From Roseibacterium elongatum DSM 19469 (lineage in GTDB: Bacteria > Pseudomonadota > Alphaproteobacteria > Rhodobacterales > Rhodobacteraceae), in the NCBI RefSeq assembly GCF_000590925.1, contig NZ_CP004372.1, positions 2,461,001 through 2,525,000 of the forward strand: a stretch of 64,000 bases of DNA, written 5' to 3'. A program made the translations under genes and the position numbers. The notes beneath the pieces were generated by a model that had not been told where the DNA came from, ran no database searches, and was given only the letters and a program-made list of their open reading frames with translations. This document shows positions 1 through 7,438 of this stretch, one piece after another. Each line of letters begins with the position of its first letter. Positions within the stretch are counted from its first letter, which is position 1.

Positions 1-98
1 TCGCGGGCCAGCGCGCCGCAGCCGATCAGCAGAACCCGGCCCCGGCCCGCGGGCGACAGCCCATGTTCGGTCAAGGCGATGTCGTCGAGCCGCGTCAC
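1..98 (-). CDS. DUF1638 family protein, N-terminal part only
   Basis: A gene begins with GTG at 98 on the minus strand and runs off the left edge, so only about 32 residues are visible. They include GRVLLIGCGALAR, which resembles the conserved N-terminal LIxCGALAxE signature of DUF1638 proteins. These are often found beside corrinoid proteins in methylotrophic and methyl-transfer loci. The start overlaps the stop of the upstream 54-codon gene in a GTGA arrangement, which suggests translational coupling. The family assignment rests on one short motif and on the corrinoid protein gene 2 kb away. The function of DUF1638 is not known to me beyond that association. Confidence 0.5.
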   Translation of the reverse strand, partial: MTRLDDIALTEHGLSPAGRGRVLLIGCGALAR

Positions 99-259
99 GC
101 GCCGCGCCCAAGGGCTGCGCGGGCGATCAGGGCGATGACCATGACAAGCGCCATGCCGGCGCTGCCCGCAACCGGGCCGGCCCAGGCCGCAAGGGCTACG
201 GTCAGGCCGCCGGCGGCGATCACAAGGCCAAGGATCAGGGCGAAACGGGCAGGGGGCAT
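95..259 (-). CDS. small two-helix membrane protein, 54 aa
   Basis: The frame starts at ATG 259 with a purine-rich ribosome site (GAGAGGA) about seven bases upstream and ends in TGA at 95, overlapping the next gene's GTG. The product is almost wholly hydrophobic: one segment at about residues 5-24 (FALILGLVIAAGGLTVALAA) and a second at about 32-48, joined by a short Gly/Pro turn and ending with basic residues. It lies 53 bp after the EamA exporter gene on the same strand and is coupled to the DUF1638 gene, so it is probably part of that operon. I do not recognise a family. Its separate ribosome site and start argue against it being a tail of the exporter. Confidence 0.6.
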   Translation of the reverse strand: MPPARFALILGLVIAAGGLTVALAAWAGPVAGSAGMALVMVIALIARAALGRGA

Positions 260-312
260 GGGCGACTCCTCTCTCGCGCCCAATATGGGGCGGGCACCGC
301 CGCGCGGGAAGG

Positions 313-1171
313 TCACCGCGCGACGAAACGTGGCCCCAGAACGGCGAGGATCAGGCCCGACAGCACCACGAGGGCGGCCAGCGCCTCGCCGCCGGTGATC
401 GTCTCGCCCAGAACCACAGCGGCCACCGACAGGCCCACGACCGGGATCAAGAGCGCAAAAGGGGTGACCAGGGCCGCCCGGGTGCCGCGACAACAGATTG
501 CCCCAGATCGAGAAGCCCAGCACCGTCGAGATGAAGGCCACGTAGGCCACCGCCAGCCAGCCCCCCAGGCTGAGCGCGGCAATCTGGCCGACCGGGTCGC
601 CCCCCTCCCACGCCATGGACAGCCCGAGCATCGGCAAGGGCGGCACCAGGCTGGCCCAGACGAACAGCGCCGTCATGCTCACGCCGGGCGATTTGCGAAG
701 CACGAGGTTGCCACAGGCCCAGGAGAGCGCCCCGGTCAAGATCAGTACAAGACCCCAGAGCGTGACATTCCCTCCCCCCGCGATCCCGAAAAGCGCCAGG
801 CCGGCACAGGCCAGCGCGATGCCCACCGTCTGCACGCCGCGCACCCGTTCGCGAAAGAAGATCGCGGCCAGGATGATGGTGATCGGGGCCTGGCTTTGCA
901 GGATCAGGCTGGCCAGCCCCGCCGTCGCATCGTCCCGCATCGCGCTGAACAGAAACGCGAACTGGCCGGTGTTGATGAAGGCCCCGACGCCCAGGATCGT
1001 CCACCACGGCGCGGGGCGGCGGAAAAATGCCAGGAGCGGCAATAGGATCGCGAAACGCAACCCCACGAAGAGCAGCGGCGGAAGCTCCTGAAGCCCGATC
1101 TTCATCGCGGTGAAATTCGACCCCCAGGCGAGGACGACCACCATCACGAGGACCAGATCGCGCGCGGGCAT
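313..1171 (-). CDS. EamA/DMT-family exporter (one frame break)
   Basis: This is a drug/metabolite transporter superfamily permease of the inner membrane, typically ten helices in two EamA repeats. The first repeat has the usual N-terminal WGSNFTAMKIG signature. The second repeat ends in LGETITGGEALAALVVLSG, typical of the last EamA helices. The frame is broken at about 477-482, in a CCCGGG context: removing one base joins ...NLLSRHP to AALVTPFALL and gives 285 residues, the normal family size. The ATG at 1171 shares its A with the stop of the metallophosphoesterase gene, so the two are co-translated. The substrate cannot be read from the sequence. The break is most likely a sequencing error. 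Confidence 0.85.
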
Positions 1172-1905
1172 CAGCGCGGGCGCGGGACGGGTACGCGGCC
1201 GTCCTCCGTCAAAAGGAACACCTCGCGCCCCTCGATTGCGACGGCCGATAACGGGCCGCCATAAGCTGCGCCCGTGTCGATGGCGAGGCGGTTGTCCATA
1301 TGTGTCACGGTATCGACCGGCGTGTGACCATGCACAACCAGGGCCCCGTGATCGCGGGGATCCTCGAGAAACGCGTCGCGAATCCAGATCAGATCCTCGG
1401 GGTCCTGGTCCTCGACCAGGATGCCGGGGCGGAGGCCCGCATGCACGAACAGGCAGTCGCCCGCGCGGTGCCAGCGCGGCAATCCCGCAAGGAAATCGCG
1501 ATGGCCGCGCGGGATGCGGGCGACGGCCTCGTCATGGACCTCGTCGGGCGGCCCTGTCGGATCGACATCGTAGGAGGCCAGCGTTGCCCCGCCGCCGGCC
1601 TTGTCGGAGAGGTAGCGCACATGCGGCGGGTCGCGCGGATCGGGGCCGGGGCCGGTCTCGAGCCAGCGGAGGAACATGGCGTCATGATTGCCCGTCAGCG
1701 TGACGATGCGCGGATCGCGCGCCTGCAGGCGCATCAGGCAGGCAATCACGCAGGCGCTGTCCGGTCCGCGATCCACCAGATCGCCGATATGGATCAACGG
1801 CGCTGTGTCGGTGCCATGGGCGGCACGGTCCGCGTCGACGCGGGCGTGCGCCGCGCGCAGCTTGGTCAGGTGTCCGTGGATATCGCCAATGGCATAGACG
1901 GTCAT
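1171..1905 (-). CDS. metallophosphoesterase (calcineurin-like, ApaH/PrpE type)
   Basis: This is a 244-residue two-metal phosphoesterase, probably cytoplasmic. The metal-binding motifs appear in order: GDIHG near residue 7, GDLVDRG near 41, GNHD near 72, a VHAG histidine near 154 and a C-terminal VHGHTP near 192. The spacing matches the bacterial serine/threonine protein phosphatase and diadenosine tetraphosphatase group. The sequence does not show which substrate is used. No strong ribosome site precedes ATG 1905. The stop overlaps the start of the EamA gene by one base. Confidence 0.85.
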   Translation of the reverse strand: MTVYAIGDIHGHLTKLRAAHARVDADRAAHGTDTAPLIHIGDLVDRGPDSACVIACLMRLQARDPRIVTLTGNHDAMFLRWLETGPGPDPRDPPHVRYLSDKAGGGATLASYDVDPTGPPDEVHDEAVARIPRGHRDFLAGLPRWHRAGDCLFVHAGLRPGILVEDQDPEDLIWIRDAFLEDPRDHGALVVHGHTPVDTVTHMDNRLAIDTGAAYGGPLSAVAIEGREVFLLTEDGRVPVPRPR

Positions 1906-2039
1906 GGGGCGACAAAAGACCTATGACACGCCGCCTGCAAGCCCAAAGCGGCGCGCGCTCTCAGAAGGTCCGCCCCGCGAAACGAAAAGGCCCGCGCCCC
2001 GGATGCGCCGCCCGTCTCGGGACGATCCGCACCGGCGCG

Positions 2040-2747
2040 TCAGGCGCCGGCGGCCATCTGGTTGTGTTTGCGCAGGACGAAGTCCTTGGCCGTCTCGACC
2101 GCGACGGCGGCGTCGCGGCAATAGGCGTCGGCCCCGATCGCGCGGCCGAATTCCTCGTTCAGCGGCGCGCCGCCGACCAGAACGATGTAGTCGTCGCGAA
2201 TGCCCTTTTCGCACAACGTGTCGATGACGACCTTCATGTAGGGCATCGTGGTGGTCAGCAGCGCCGACATGCCCAGAATATCCGGCGCTTCGGTCTCCAG
2301 CGCCTCGAGATAGGTTTCGACCGGGTTGTTGATGCCCAGATCCACCACCTCGAAGCCCGCGCCCTCCATCATCATCGACACAAGGTTCTTGCCGATATCG
2401 TGGATGTCGCCCTTGACCGTGCCGATGACCATCTTGCCGATGCGCGGGGCCCCCGTTTCGGCCAGCAGCGGCTTGAGGATCGCCATGCCGCCCTTCATCG
2501 CGCCCGCCGCCATCAAGACCTCGGGGACAAACAGGATCCCGTCGCGAAAGTCGTTGCCCACGATGGTCATGCCGCCCACCAGCGCCTCGGTCAGGATGCG
2601 GTAGGGTTCCCATCCGCGGTCCAGCAGGATGTGAACCGCCTCCTCGATCTCGTCCTTCAACCCGTCATAGAGGTCGTCGAACATCTGCTGGACGAGCTCC
2701 TCGTCATCCAGCTCCGACAGGATGATGTCGTCTTCTTCCTCGGACAT
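2040..2747 (-). CDS. corrinoid (B12-binding) methyl carrier protein
   Basis: This 235-residue protein has the two-domain build of methyltransferase cognate corrinoid proteins and of the cobalamin module of MetH. A helical cap domain lies at about residues 15-100, followed by a Rossmann-like B12 domain at 104-230. The base-off cobalamin ligand motif DIHDIGKN is at 114-121, with His116 as the lower ligand, and a downstream VLVGGAPLNEEF strand-loop contacts the nucleotide tail. ATG 2747 is preceded by AGGAGA at good spacing; a longer upstream frame is not needed. It carries methyl groups between a pterin-type donor methyltransferase and an acceptor enzyme. The homocysteine methyltransferase at 4731-5747 is the obvious partner, and together they look like pieces of a split methionine synthase. 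Confidence 0.93.
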   Translation of the reverse strand: MSEEEDDIILSELDDEELVQQMFDDLYDGLKDEIEEAVHILLDRGWEPYRILTEALVGGMTIVGNDFRDGILFVPEVLMAAGAMKGGMAILKPLLAETGAPRIGKMVIGTVKGDIHDIGKNLVSMMMEGAGFEVVDLGINNPVETYLEALETEAPDILGMSALLTTTMPYMKVVIDTLCEKGIRDDYIVLVGGAPLNEEFGRAIGADAYCRDAAVAVETAKDFVLRKHNQMAAGA

Positions 2748-2861
2748 CTGCGCGTCTCCTTGATGCGGGCATGGCCCCATGTCCCTGAAAGGATAGGTAG
2801 GCATTTGCCGCGACCGCACATGGCGGTTTGCGACATGGTTCCAGCGGGCCGCGACCTGCCA

Positions 2862-2890
2862 TTGCAAACGTTCATGGTATGTTCTAGTTT
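2862..2890 (+). promoter_or_regulatory. putative promoter of the radical SAM gene
   Basis: A TTGCAA -35 at 2862-2867 and a TAGTTT -10 at 2885-2890 are separated by exactly 17 bases. Transcription would start close to 2897, the first base of the ATG, which suggests a leaderless or nearly leaderless message. The spacer is occupied by the LexA box described separately. Confidence 0.45.
2870..2884 (+). promoter_or_regulatory. LexA (SOS) box GTTC-N7-GTTC
   Basis: GTTCATGGTATGTTC is a perfect copy of the direct-repeat LexA operator known from alphaproteobacteria. It ends 12 bases before the ATG of the radical SAM gene and lies between the proposed -35 and -10 elements, where a bound repressor would block RNA polymerase. 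A second copy in this window precedes uvrA, a classical SOS gene. Confidence 0.72.
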
Positions 2891-2896
2891 TAAGGC

Positions 2897-3982
2897 ATGG
2901 TGCATGACCCCGACATGGCAACGACCCGCCGGCGCGGGCGCGCGGCGACGGCCAATCATGCCGGACGGTTCGAACGCTACGATCGTGTGGTCGAGGCCGA
3001 TGGCTGGCATGGCGGCGGCGCGGACGCGCCGCTGTTGCGCACCGAGGTTGCCGACGAAGTGCCGAGCAAGGTCATCACGCGCAACACCTCGCCCGATCTG
3101 AGTTTCGACCGCTCGATCAACCCCTATCGTGGCTGCGAGCACGGGTGCATCTACTGTTTCGCCCGCCCCAGCCATGCCTATCTGGGCCTGTCGCCCGGCC
3201 TCGATTTCGAAACCCGGCTGATCGCCCGCCCCGAGGCGCCGCGCGTGTTGGAGCGTGAGCTGCGCGCACCCGGTTACATGCCCAAGGTCATCGCCATCGG
3301 CACCAATACCGACCCGTATCAACCGATCGAACGCGAGCGCCGGATCATGCGCGCCCTGTTGCAGGTCTTGTCCGAGTATCGCCACCCGGTCGCTGTGGTC
3401 ACCAAGGGCGCGCTGATCGAGCGCGACGCGGATCTCCTGGGCGAGATGGGGCAGGCGGGGCTTGCCCGCGCGGGCATCTCGATCACCACGCTGGACCCTG
3501 ATCTGTCGCGCCGGATGGAGCCGCGCGCGCCCGCGCCCGCGCACCGTCTGCGCGCCATCGAAACGCTGACGAGGGCGGGTTGCCCCGTGCGGGTCATGGC
3601 CGCGCCCCTCGTGCCCGGTCTGACCGACCACGAGCTCGAAGCAATCCTGAGCGCGGCGCGCGACGCCGGCGCGGTGGCGGCCTCGACCATCCCGCTGCGC
3701 CTGCCGCGCGAGGTGGCGGGTCTTTGGGCCGATTGGCTGGCCGAACACCACCCCGACCGCGCCGGGCGCGTCATGACCAAGATCCGCGATATGCATGGCG
3801 GGCGCGACTATGATCCCGAATGGGGCAAGCGCCTGAAAGGGCAGGGGATTTGGGCCGACCTGATCCAGCAGCGCTTTGCCCGGGCGACACGGGCGCTGGG
3901 CCTCGATACCGAACAGCCGCGCCTGCGCTGCGACCTGTTTCATCGCCCGCCGCGTCCGGGCGATCAACTGCCGTTGCTGTGA
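2897..3982 (+). CDS. PA0069-type radical SAM protein (SplB-related)
   Basis: This is a 361-residue radical S-adenosylmethionine enzyme. The cluster motif CEHGCIYC (CX3CX2C) is at Cys80, Cys84 and Cys87, preceded by NPYRGC and followed by FARPSHAYLG, the hallmark of the PA0069/COG1533 group related to spore photoproduct lyase. The TIM-barrel continues with GTNTDPYQPIE and a VTKG strand. The reaction is not established for this group, but its relatedness to a DNA photoproduct repair enzyme and the LexA box 12 bases upstream point to a DNA-damage role. ATG 2897 is chosen because it fits the promoter; ATG 2915, in frame, is an alternative without a ribosome site. Divergent from the corrinoid gene. 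Confidence 0.9.
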   Translation: MVHDPDMATTRRRGRAATANHAGRFERYDRVVEADGWHGGGADAPLLRTEVADEVPSKVITRNTSPDLSFDRSINPYRGCEHGCIYCFARPSHAYLGLSPGLDFETRLIARPEAPRVLERELRAPGYMPKVIAIGTNTDPYQPIERERRIMRALLQVLSEYRHPVAVVTKGALIERDADLLGEMGQAGLARAGISITTLDPDLSRRMEPRAPAPAHRLRAIETLTRAGCPVRVMAAPLVPGLTDHELEAILSAARDAGAVAASTIPLRLPREVAGLWADWLAEHHPDRAGRVMTKIRDMHGGRDYDPEWGKRLKGQGIWADLIQQRFARATRALGLDTEQPRLRCDLFHRPPRPGDQLPLL

Positions 3983-3993
3983 CGGCAGGGGAC

Positions 3994-4058
3994 GGAAATC
4001 TCGAGATCTCCGGAGCGGAAAACCGGGGGTTTTCCGGTCCGTTTTTCTCGAGAAAAAC
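3994..4058. repeat. three consecutive palindromes in 65 bp
   Basis: Between the radical SAM and methyltransferase genes lie an 18-bp near-palindrome at 3994-4011 centred on CTCGAG (one mismatch pair), an 8-bp stem with GGG loop at 4017-4035, and an 18-bp perfect palindrome GTTTTTCTCGAGAAAAAC at 4041-4058, again centred on CTCGAG. The middle one followed by the T5 run at 4042-4046 works as an intrinsic terminator. The roles of the two CTCGAG palindromes are unknown. Confidence 0.8.
4017..4046 (+). terminator. intrinsic terminator after the radical SAM gene
   Basis: The hairpin GGAAAACC-GGG-GGTTTTCC at 4017-4035 is followed by GGTCCG and a run of five T. It would end the SOS transcript before the methyltransferase gene. 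Confidence 0.6.
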
Positions 4059-4119
4059 AACCTTGTCCCAGCGTCGTCGTCGCTTTACCTGCCTCACGAA
4101 ACGCGACAGGAGACGGCTC

Positions 4120-4734
4120 ATGACGGGCTGGGATGCGCGGTTCGACCGCGACGACTATGTTTACGGAACCGCGCCGGCGGGGTTCCTTGCAGACCGGGCG
4201 CATGTCCTCGGGCCGGGCCGTCGCGTTCTCTGCGTGGCGGATGGCGAGGGGCGCAATTCCGTGCATCTGGCCGGGTTGGGCCACGCGGTCACCGCTTTCG
4301 ATGGCAGTGCCGTCGCCGTCGAAAAGGCCCGAAACCTCGCCGCAACGCGCGGGGTGCATGTTGATTTCAACGTCGCCGACATCGACGCCTGGGATTGGTC
4401 ACGCGCGTTCGACGCGGTTGTCGGCATCTTCATCCAGTTTCTCGGTCCGCCGGCGCGCGACCGCATGCTCGCCGACATGGCCCGCGCGACCCGCCCTGGT
4501 GGCCTGATGCTGCTGCATGGCTATGCGCCGCGGCAGGTCGGCTATGGCACGGGCGGTCCACCCGATGCCGCGAACATGTATACCGCCCCCCAGCTACAGG
4601 CCGCTTTCGACGGGTGGGAGATCCTGCGCCTTGCCGATTACGACGCCGAAATCGACGAAGGCATCGGTCACAACGGCCTGTCCGCCCTTGTCGATCTGAT
4701 CGCGCGCAAGCCCGGTGACGGCGGCGCGGCCTAG
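4120..4734 (+). CDS. class I SAM-dependent methyltransferase
   Basis: This is a 204-residue Rossmann-fold methyltransferase of the TehB-like/methyltransf_25 type. Motif I is VLCVADGEGRNSVHLA at about residues 36-51, where GEGRN replaces the commoner GxGxG. Motif II is VTAFDGSAVAVEKA, an acidic DID lies near residue 88, and a post-I strand ARATRPGGLMLLHGY is near 126-140. The substrate is unknown. The start at 4120 is set by AGGAGA nine bases upstream; longer open frames overlap the upstream palindromes and are rejected. Its stop overlaps the stop of the convergent homocysteine methyltransferase gene in a shared CTAG. Confidence 0.85.
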   Translation: MTGWDARFDRDDYVYGTAPAGFLADRAHVLGPGRRVLCVADGEGRNSVHLAGLGHAVTAFDGSAVAVEKARNLAATRGVHVDFNVADIDAWDWSRAFDAVVGIFIQFLGPPARDRMLADMARATRPGGLMLLHGYAPRQVGYGTGGPPDAANMYTAPQLQAAFDGWEILRLADYDAEIDEGIGHNGLSALVDLIARKPGDGGAA

Positions 4735-5747
4735 TTGCGGGCCCGTCTGCGGCCGCCGCGGCTGCGCTTGGGGCTGTCGCGATCGGTGCCGTCCGACCCG
4801 GACGAGAACGCGCCCAGGGCGGCGGCAATCTGCTCCAGCGTCGGGGCTTGGCCGCGCGGGGTCTCTTCAAGCGCGGCGCGCATGGCCCGGAGGTGCGCGG
4901 GCGTGGTGCCACAACACCCGCCGATGATCGTGGCCCCCGCATCGCGTGCCATGACGGCGTAGCGGGCCATCAACTCGGGCGTGCCGTCGTAGTGGATATG
5001 CCCGTCCTCGTATTTCGGGATGCCGGCATTGCCCTTGGCGATGATCGGCCGCTCGCTGCCGGCCGCGCGGAACCCCAGCACGGTGCGCATCAGGTCCGAC
5101 GCGCCCACGCCGCAATTCGCGCCATAAGCGATCGGGGCGGGGTCGATCCGTTCCACCAGCGCGGCCAGATCGGCCGAGGTGAACCCCATCATCGTGCGGC
5201 CCGCGGTGTCAAAGCTCATCGTGCCACACCAGTCGATGCCGGCCAGCCGCGCCCCTTCGGCGGCGGCGGCGTATTCCTCGGGCGCGCTGATCGTCTCGAC
5301 CCAGACGATATCGGCGCCGCCCTCTTTCAGCCCCTCCGCCTGTTCATGGAACATCTCGACGGCGCTCTCGTGGGTCAGGGTGCCCATCGGCGCCATGATC
5401 TCGCCCGTTGGTCCCATCGAGCCGGCGACGATCACGTTGCGGTCGGCGCGGTCGGCGACCTCGCGCCCGATCTCGGCGGCGGCGCGGTTCAGCTCGCCCA
5501 CCCGGTCCTGGGCATCATGCAGCTTCAGCCGCGCTGCGGTGCCGCCGAAGGAATTGGTCAGAAACAGGTCCGAGCCCGCGTCCACCGCGCCCCGGTACAA
5601 CTCGGCGATCCGGTCGGGATGGTCGGTGTTCCACAATTCGGGCGAGTCGCCCGATTGCAGGCCCATGTTGAACAAGGTGGTGCCGGTGGCCCCGTCGGCC
5701 ATCAGCCAGTCACGGGTTTCCAGCATGTCGCTCAGGGCATTGGTCAT
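4731..5747 (-). CDS. bmt: homocysteine S-methyltransferase (betaine- or B12-dependent), MetH N-terminal type
   Basis: This is a 338-residue zinc-dependent homocysteine methyltransferase barrel. It opens with LMADGATGTTLF, then FLTNSFGGTAARL, GSMGPTGEIM, GANCGVG (first zinc cysteine, near residue 210) and GGCCGTTP (last two zinc cysteines, near 279-280). Family members either use glycine betaine directly or act as the homocysteine half of MetH. Because a corrinoid protein gene is 2 kb away and no pterin or B12 domain is fused, I favour the second role, a split methionine synthase, but betaine use cannot be excluded. The last 35 residues form a basic, Arg-rich tail (RSRGGRRRARN) outside the catalytic fold. 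Start 5747 is chosen by homology. Confidence 0.88.
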   Translation of the reverse strand: MTNALSDMLETRDWLMADGATGTTLFNMGLQSGDSPELWNTDHPDRIAELYRGAVDAGSDLFLTNSFGGTAARLKLHDAQDRVGELNRAAAEIGREVADRADRNVIVAGSMGPTGEIMAPMGTLTHESAVEMFHEQAEGLKEGGADIVWVETISAPEEYAAAAEGARLAGIDWCGTMSFDTAGRTMMGFTSADLAALVERIDPAPIAYGANCGVGASDLMRTVLGFRAAGSERPIIAKGNAGIPKYEDGHIHYDGTPELMARYAVMARDAGATIIGGCCGTTPAHLRAMRAALEETPRGQAPTLEQIAAALGAFSSGSDGTDRDSPKRSRGGRRRARN

Positions 5748-5835
5748 CGAGCTTTCTCTCCGATCTTTTGCGTCATCCTGACGTGAGCTGCGTGATGTCG
5801 CGGCACAAGGGCCCGATCGCCGGATCCGGCCACCG

Positions 5836-5868
5836 GAAACGAAAACGGCCCCGCGTCCGCGCGGGGCC
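5836..5868 (-). terminator. intrinsic terminator of the ATPase zeta gene
   Basis: On the minus strand the stem GGCCCCGCG-CGGA-CGCGGGGCC (5868-5847) is followed by GTTTTCGTTT. It lies just after the zeta subunit gene and ahead of bmt. Confidence 0.75.
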
Positions 5869-5889
5869 GGATCCTGGCACGGGCCGAAC

Positions 5890-6204
5890 TCAGTTCTCTT
5901 CCAGCAGCTGCCCCTTGGCGACGGCCAGAAGCTCGTCATATTTTTTGCGCACGTCGGTTTCGCTGACCTTGTCGCCCAGATCGCCCATCACCTTGCGCAT
6001 GACGTCCTCATGGCCGGCCTCTTCGAAATCTGCCAGAACGACCGATTTGGCATACTCTTCGGCCTCGGTGCCCGTCTTGCCCAGGATGTCGGCCACCCAC
6101 AGACCCATCAGCTTGTTGCGGCGGGCCTCGGCCTTGAATTTCATTTCCTCGTCATGGGCGAATTTGTTCTCGAAGGCGCTTTCGCGGTCGTCGAAGGTCG
6201 TCAT
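5890..6204 (-). CDS. F1 ATPase inhibitor zeta subunit (DUF1476)
   Basis: This 104-residue protein matches DUF1476, identified in Paracoccus denitrificans as the zeta subunit that blocks reverse (ATP-hydrolysing) rotation of the F1 motor. It begins [20 protein letters not shown], the mobile inhibitory N-terminus, followed by [20 protein letters not shown] and a C-terminal helical bundle rich in acidic residues. The start at 6204 has an upstream CAGGAGACACCG ribosome site. It is a single-gene unit, closed by the hairpin at 5836-5868 and divergent from purC. The family name is established; inhibition here is inferred from homology. Confidence 0.9.
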   Translation of the reverse strand: MTTFDDRESAFENKFAHDEEMKFKAEARRNKLMGLWVADILGKTGTEAEEYAKSVVLADFEEAGHEDVMRKVMGDLGDKVSETDVRKKYDELLAVAKGQLLEEN

Positions 6205-6291
6205 CGGTGTCTCCTGCGTCCGAATGGGGCGTTTGAGCGCGACAATACGTGGCTCTGCCCCCCGCCCGCAAGCCGCGATCTTCACCGCGCC

Positions 6292-6320
6292 TTGCGACAC
6301 TCCGCGCTTTGGCCTATAGG
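6292..6320 (+). promoter_or_regulatory. putative purC promoter
   Basis: TTGCGA at 6292-6297 and TATAGG at 6315-6320 are separated by 17 bases. Predicted transcription starts at about 6327, only a few bases before the leader hairpin at 6333. Confidence 0.5.
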
Positions 6321-6332
6321 CTCGGGGAAAGG

Positions 6333-6365
6333 GCGGCGTGTCGCGCAAGGCATCGCCGCTTTTTT
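6333..6365 (+). terminator. terminator-like hairpin in the purC leader (possible attenuator)
   Basis: GCGGCGTG pairs with CATCGCCGC (one bulged T) around a ten-base loop, followed directly by six T (6360-6365) and then CGCTTTT. The hairpin is downstream of the predicted promoter and 25 bases before the purC start codon, so it would interrupt purC transcription unless bypassed. Confidence 0.5.
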
Positions 6366-6390
6366 CGCTTTTCCCCGGGAGAACCTGTCC

Positions 6391-7152
6391 ATGGCACGGC
6401 GCAAGAAGGTCTATGAAGGCAAGGCCAAGGTCCTGTACGAAGGCCCCGAACCGGGCACGTTCGTCCAGTATTTCAAGGACGATGCCACCGCCTTCAACGC
6501 GGAGAAGCGCGCCACCATCGAGGGCAAGGGCGTTCTGAACAACCGTCTGAGCGAGTTTTTCATGACCGGCTTGAACAGCATCGGCGTGCCGACCCATTTC
6601 ATCAAGCGCATCAACATGCGCGAGCAGTTGATCCGCGCCGTCGAGATCATTCCGCTGGAAGTGGTCGTGCGCAACGTCGCCGCCGGGTCCCTTGCCAAGC
6701 GTCTCGGCATCGAGGAGGGCACGCCCCTGCCGCGCCCGATCGTCGAATTCTATTTCAAGGATGACGCTCTGGGCGATCCGCTGGTGGCCGAAGAGCATAT
6801 CCTCGCCTTCGGTTGGGCGACGCAGCAGGATCTCGACGACATGGTGTCGCTGGGATTGCGGGTGAACGATTTCCTGTCGGGCCTGTTTCTGGGCGTCGGC
6901 ATCAAGCTGGTCGATTTCAAGATCGAGATCGGCCGCATTTGGGACGGCGATTACATGCGCCTGATCGTGGCCGACGAGATCAGCCCAGACAGCTGCCGCC
7001 TGTGGGATATCGAGACCGGCCAGAAGCTCGACAAGGACGTGTTCCGCCGCGATCTGGGCAATCTGGCCGACGCCTATACCGAGGTGGCGCGCCGGCTGGG
7101 TGTCATGCCGCAGCGCGAAGCCGGCCCGACCAAGCCGACGCTGATCAATTGA
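6391..7152 (+). CDS. purC: phosphoribosylaminoimidazole-succinocarboxamide synthase
   Basis: PurC (SAICAR synthase) joins aspartate to CAIR using ATP in step 8 of purine synthesis; cytoplasmic. The 253-residue protein has the standard bacterial length. Family motifs are [12 protein letters not shown] at the N-terminus (ATP loop), [17 protein letters not shown], the [14 protein letters not shown] segment, [10 protein letters not shown] and the metal/nucleotide site [15 protein letters not shown]. The start at 6391 is preceded by GGGAGAA. It heads a purC-purS-dehydrogenase-purQ run; purS follows after 55 bp. Confidence 0.97.
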   Translation: MARRKKVYEGKAKVLYEGPEPGTFVQYFKDDATAFNAEKRATIEGKGVLNNRLSEFFMTGLNSIGVPTHFIKRINMREQLIRAVEIIPLEVVVRNVAAGSLAKRLGIEEGTPLPRPIVEFYFKDDALGDPLVAEEHILAFGWATQQDLDDMVSLGLRVNDFLSGLFLGVGIKLVDFKIEIGRIWDGDYMRLIVADEISPDSCRLWDIETGQKLDKDVFRRDLGNLADAYTEVARRLGVMPQREAGPTKPTLIN

Positions 7153-7207
7153 CCGCGCTGCCCCGCCGGGGTCGTGCATGAGACTGCAAAAGGGAAGGGC
7201 AGGGGCG

Positions 7208-7438
7208 ATGAAGGCCACCGTGACCGTGATGTTGAAACCCGGTGTTCTGGACCCGCAGGGCGAGGCGGTGAAATCCGCGCTCGGCGCGATGGGCTTCGAC
7301 GGGGTCGAAGGCGTGCGCCAGGGCAAGGTGATCGAGCTGGACCTGGCGCCCGGCACGACCGAGGCGCAGGTGACCGACATGTGCGAAAAGCTGCTCGCCA
7401 ATACCGTGATCGAAAGCTACCGGGTGGAGATCGCCTGA
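7208..7438 (+). CDS. purS: phosphoribosylformylglycinamidine synthase subunit PurS
   Basis: PurS is the small subunit of the three-part FGAM synthase (PurL-PurQ-PurS), shuttling ammonia between PurQ and PurL. The 76-residue product has MKATVTVMLKPGVLDPQG, the conserved start, and GFDGVEGVRQGKVIELDL. Start 7208 is preferred over 7178 because of the AAGGGCAGGGGCG site just upstream and the family length. The TGA stop shares its A with the ATG of the following dehydrogenase gene. Confidence 0.95.
   Translation: MKATVTVMLKPGVLDPQGEAVKSALGAMGFDGVEGVRQGKVIELDLAPGTTEAQVTDMCEKLLANTVIESYRVEIA

Noticed and set aside
5748..5835. SAM or SAM/SAH riboswitch upstream of the homocysteine methyltransferase gene
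   Set aside because: A short stem (GCGACATC with GATGACGC, one A-A mismatch) precedes the ribosome site, but conserved nucleotides of known SAM, SAH or SAM/SAH classes could not be matched. A covariance-model search would decide.
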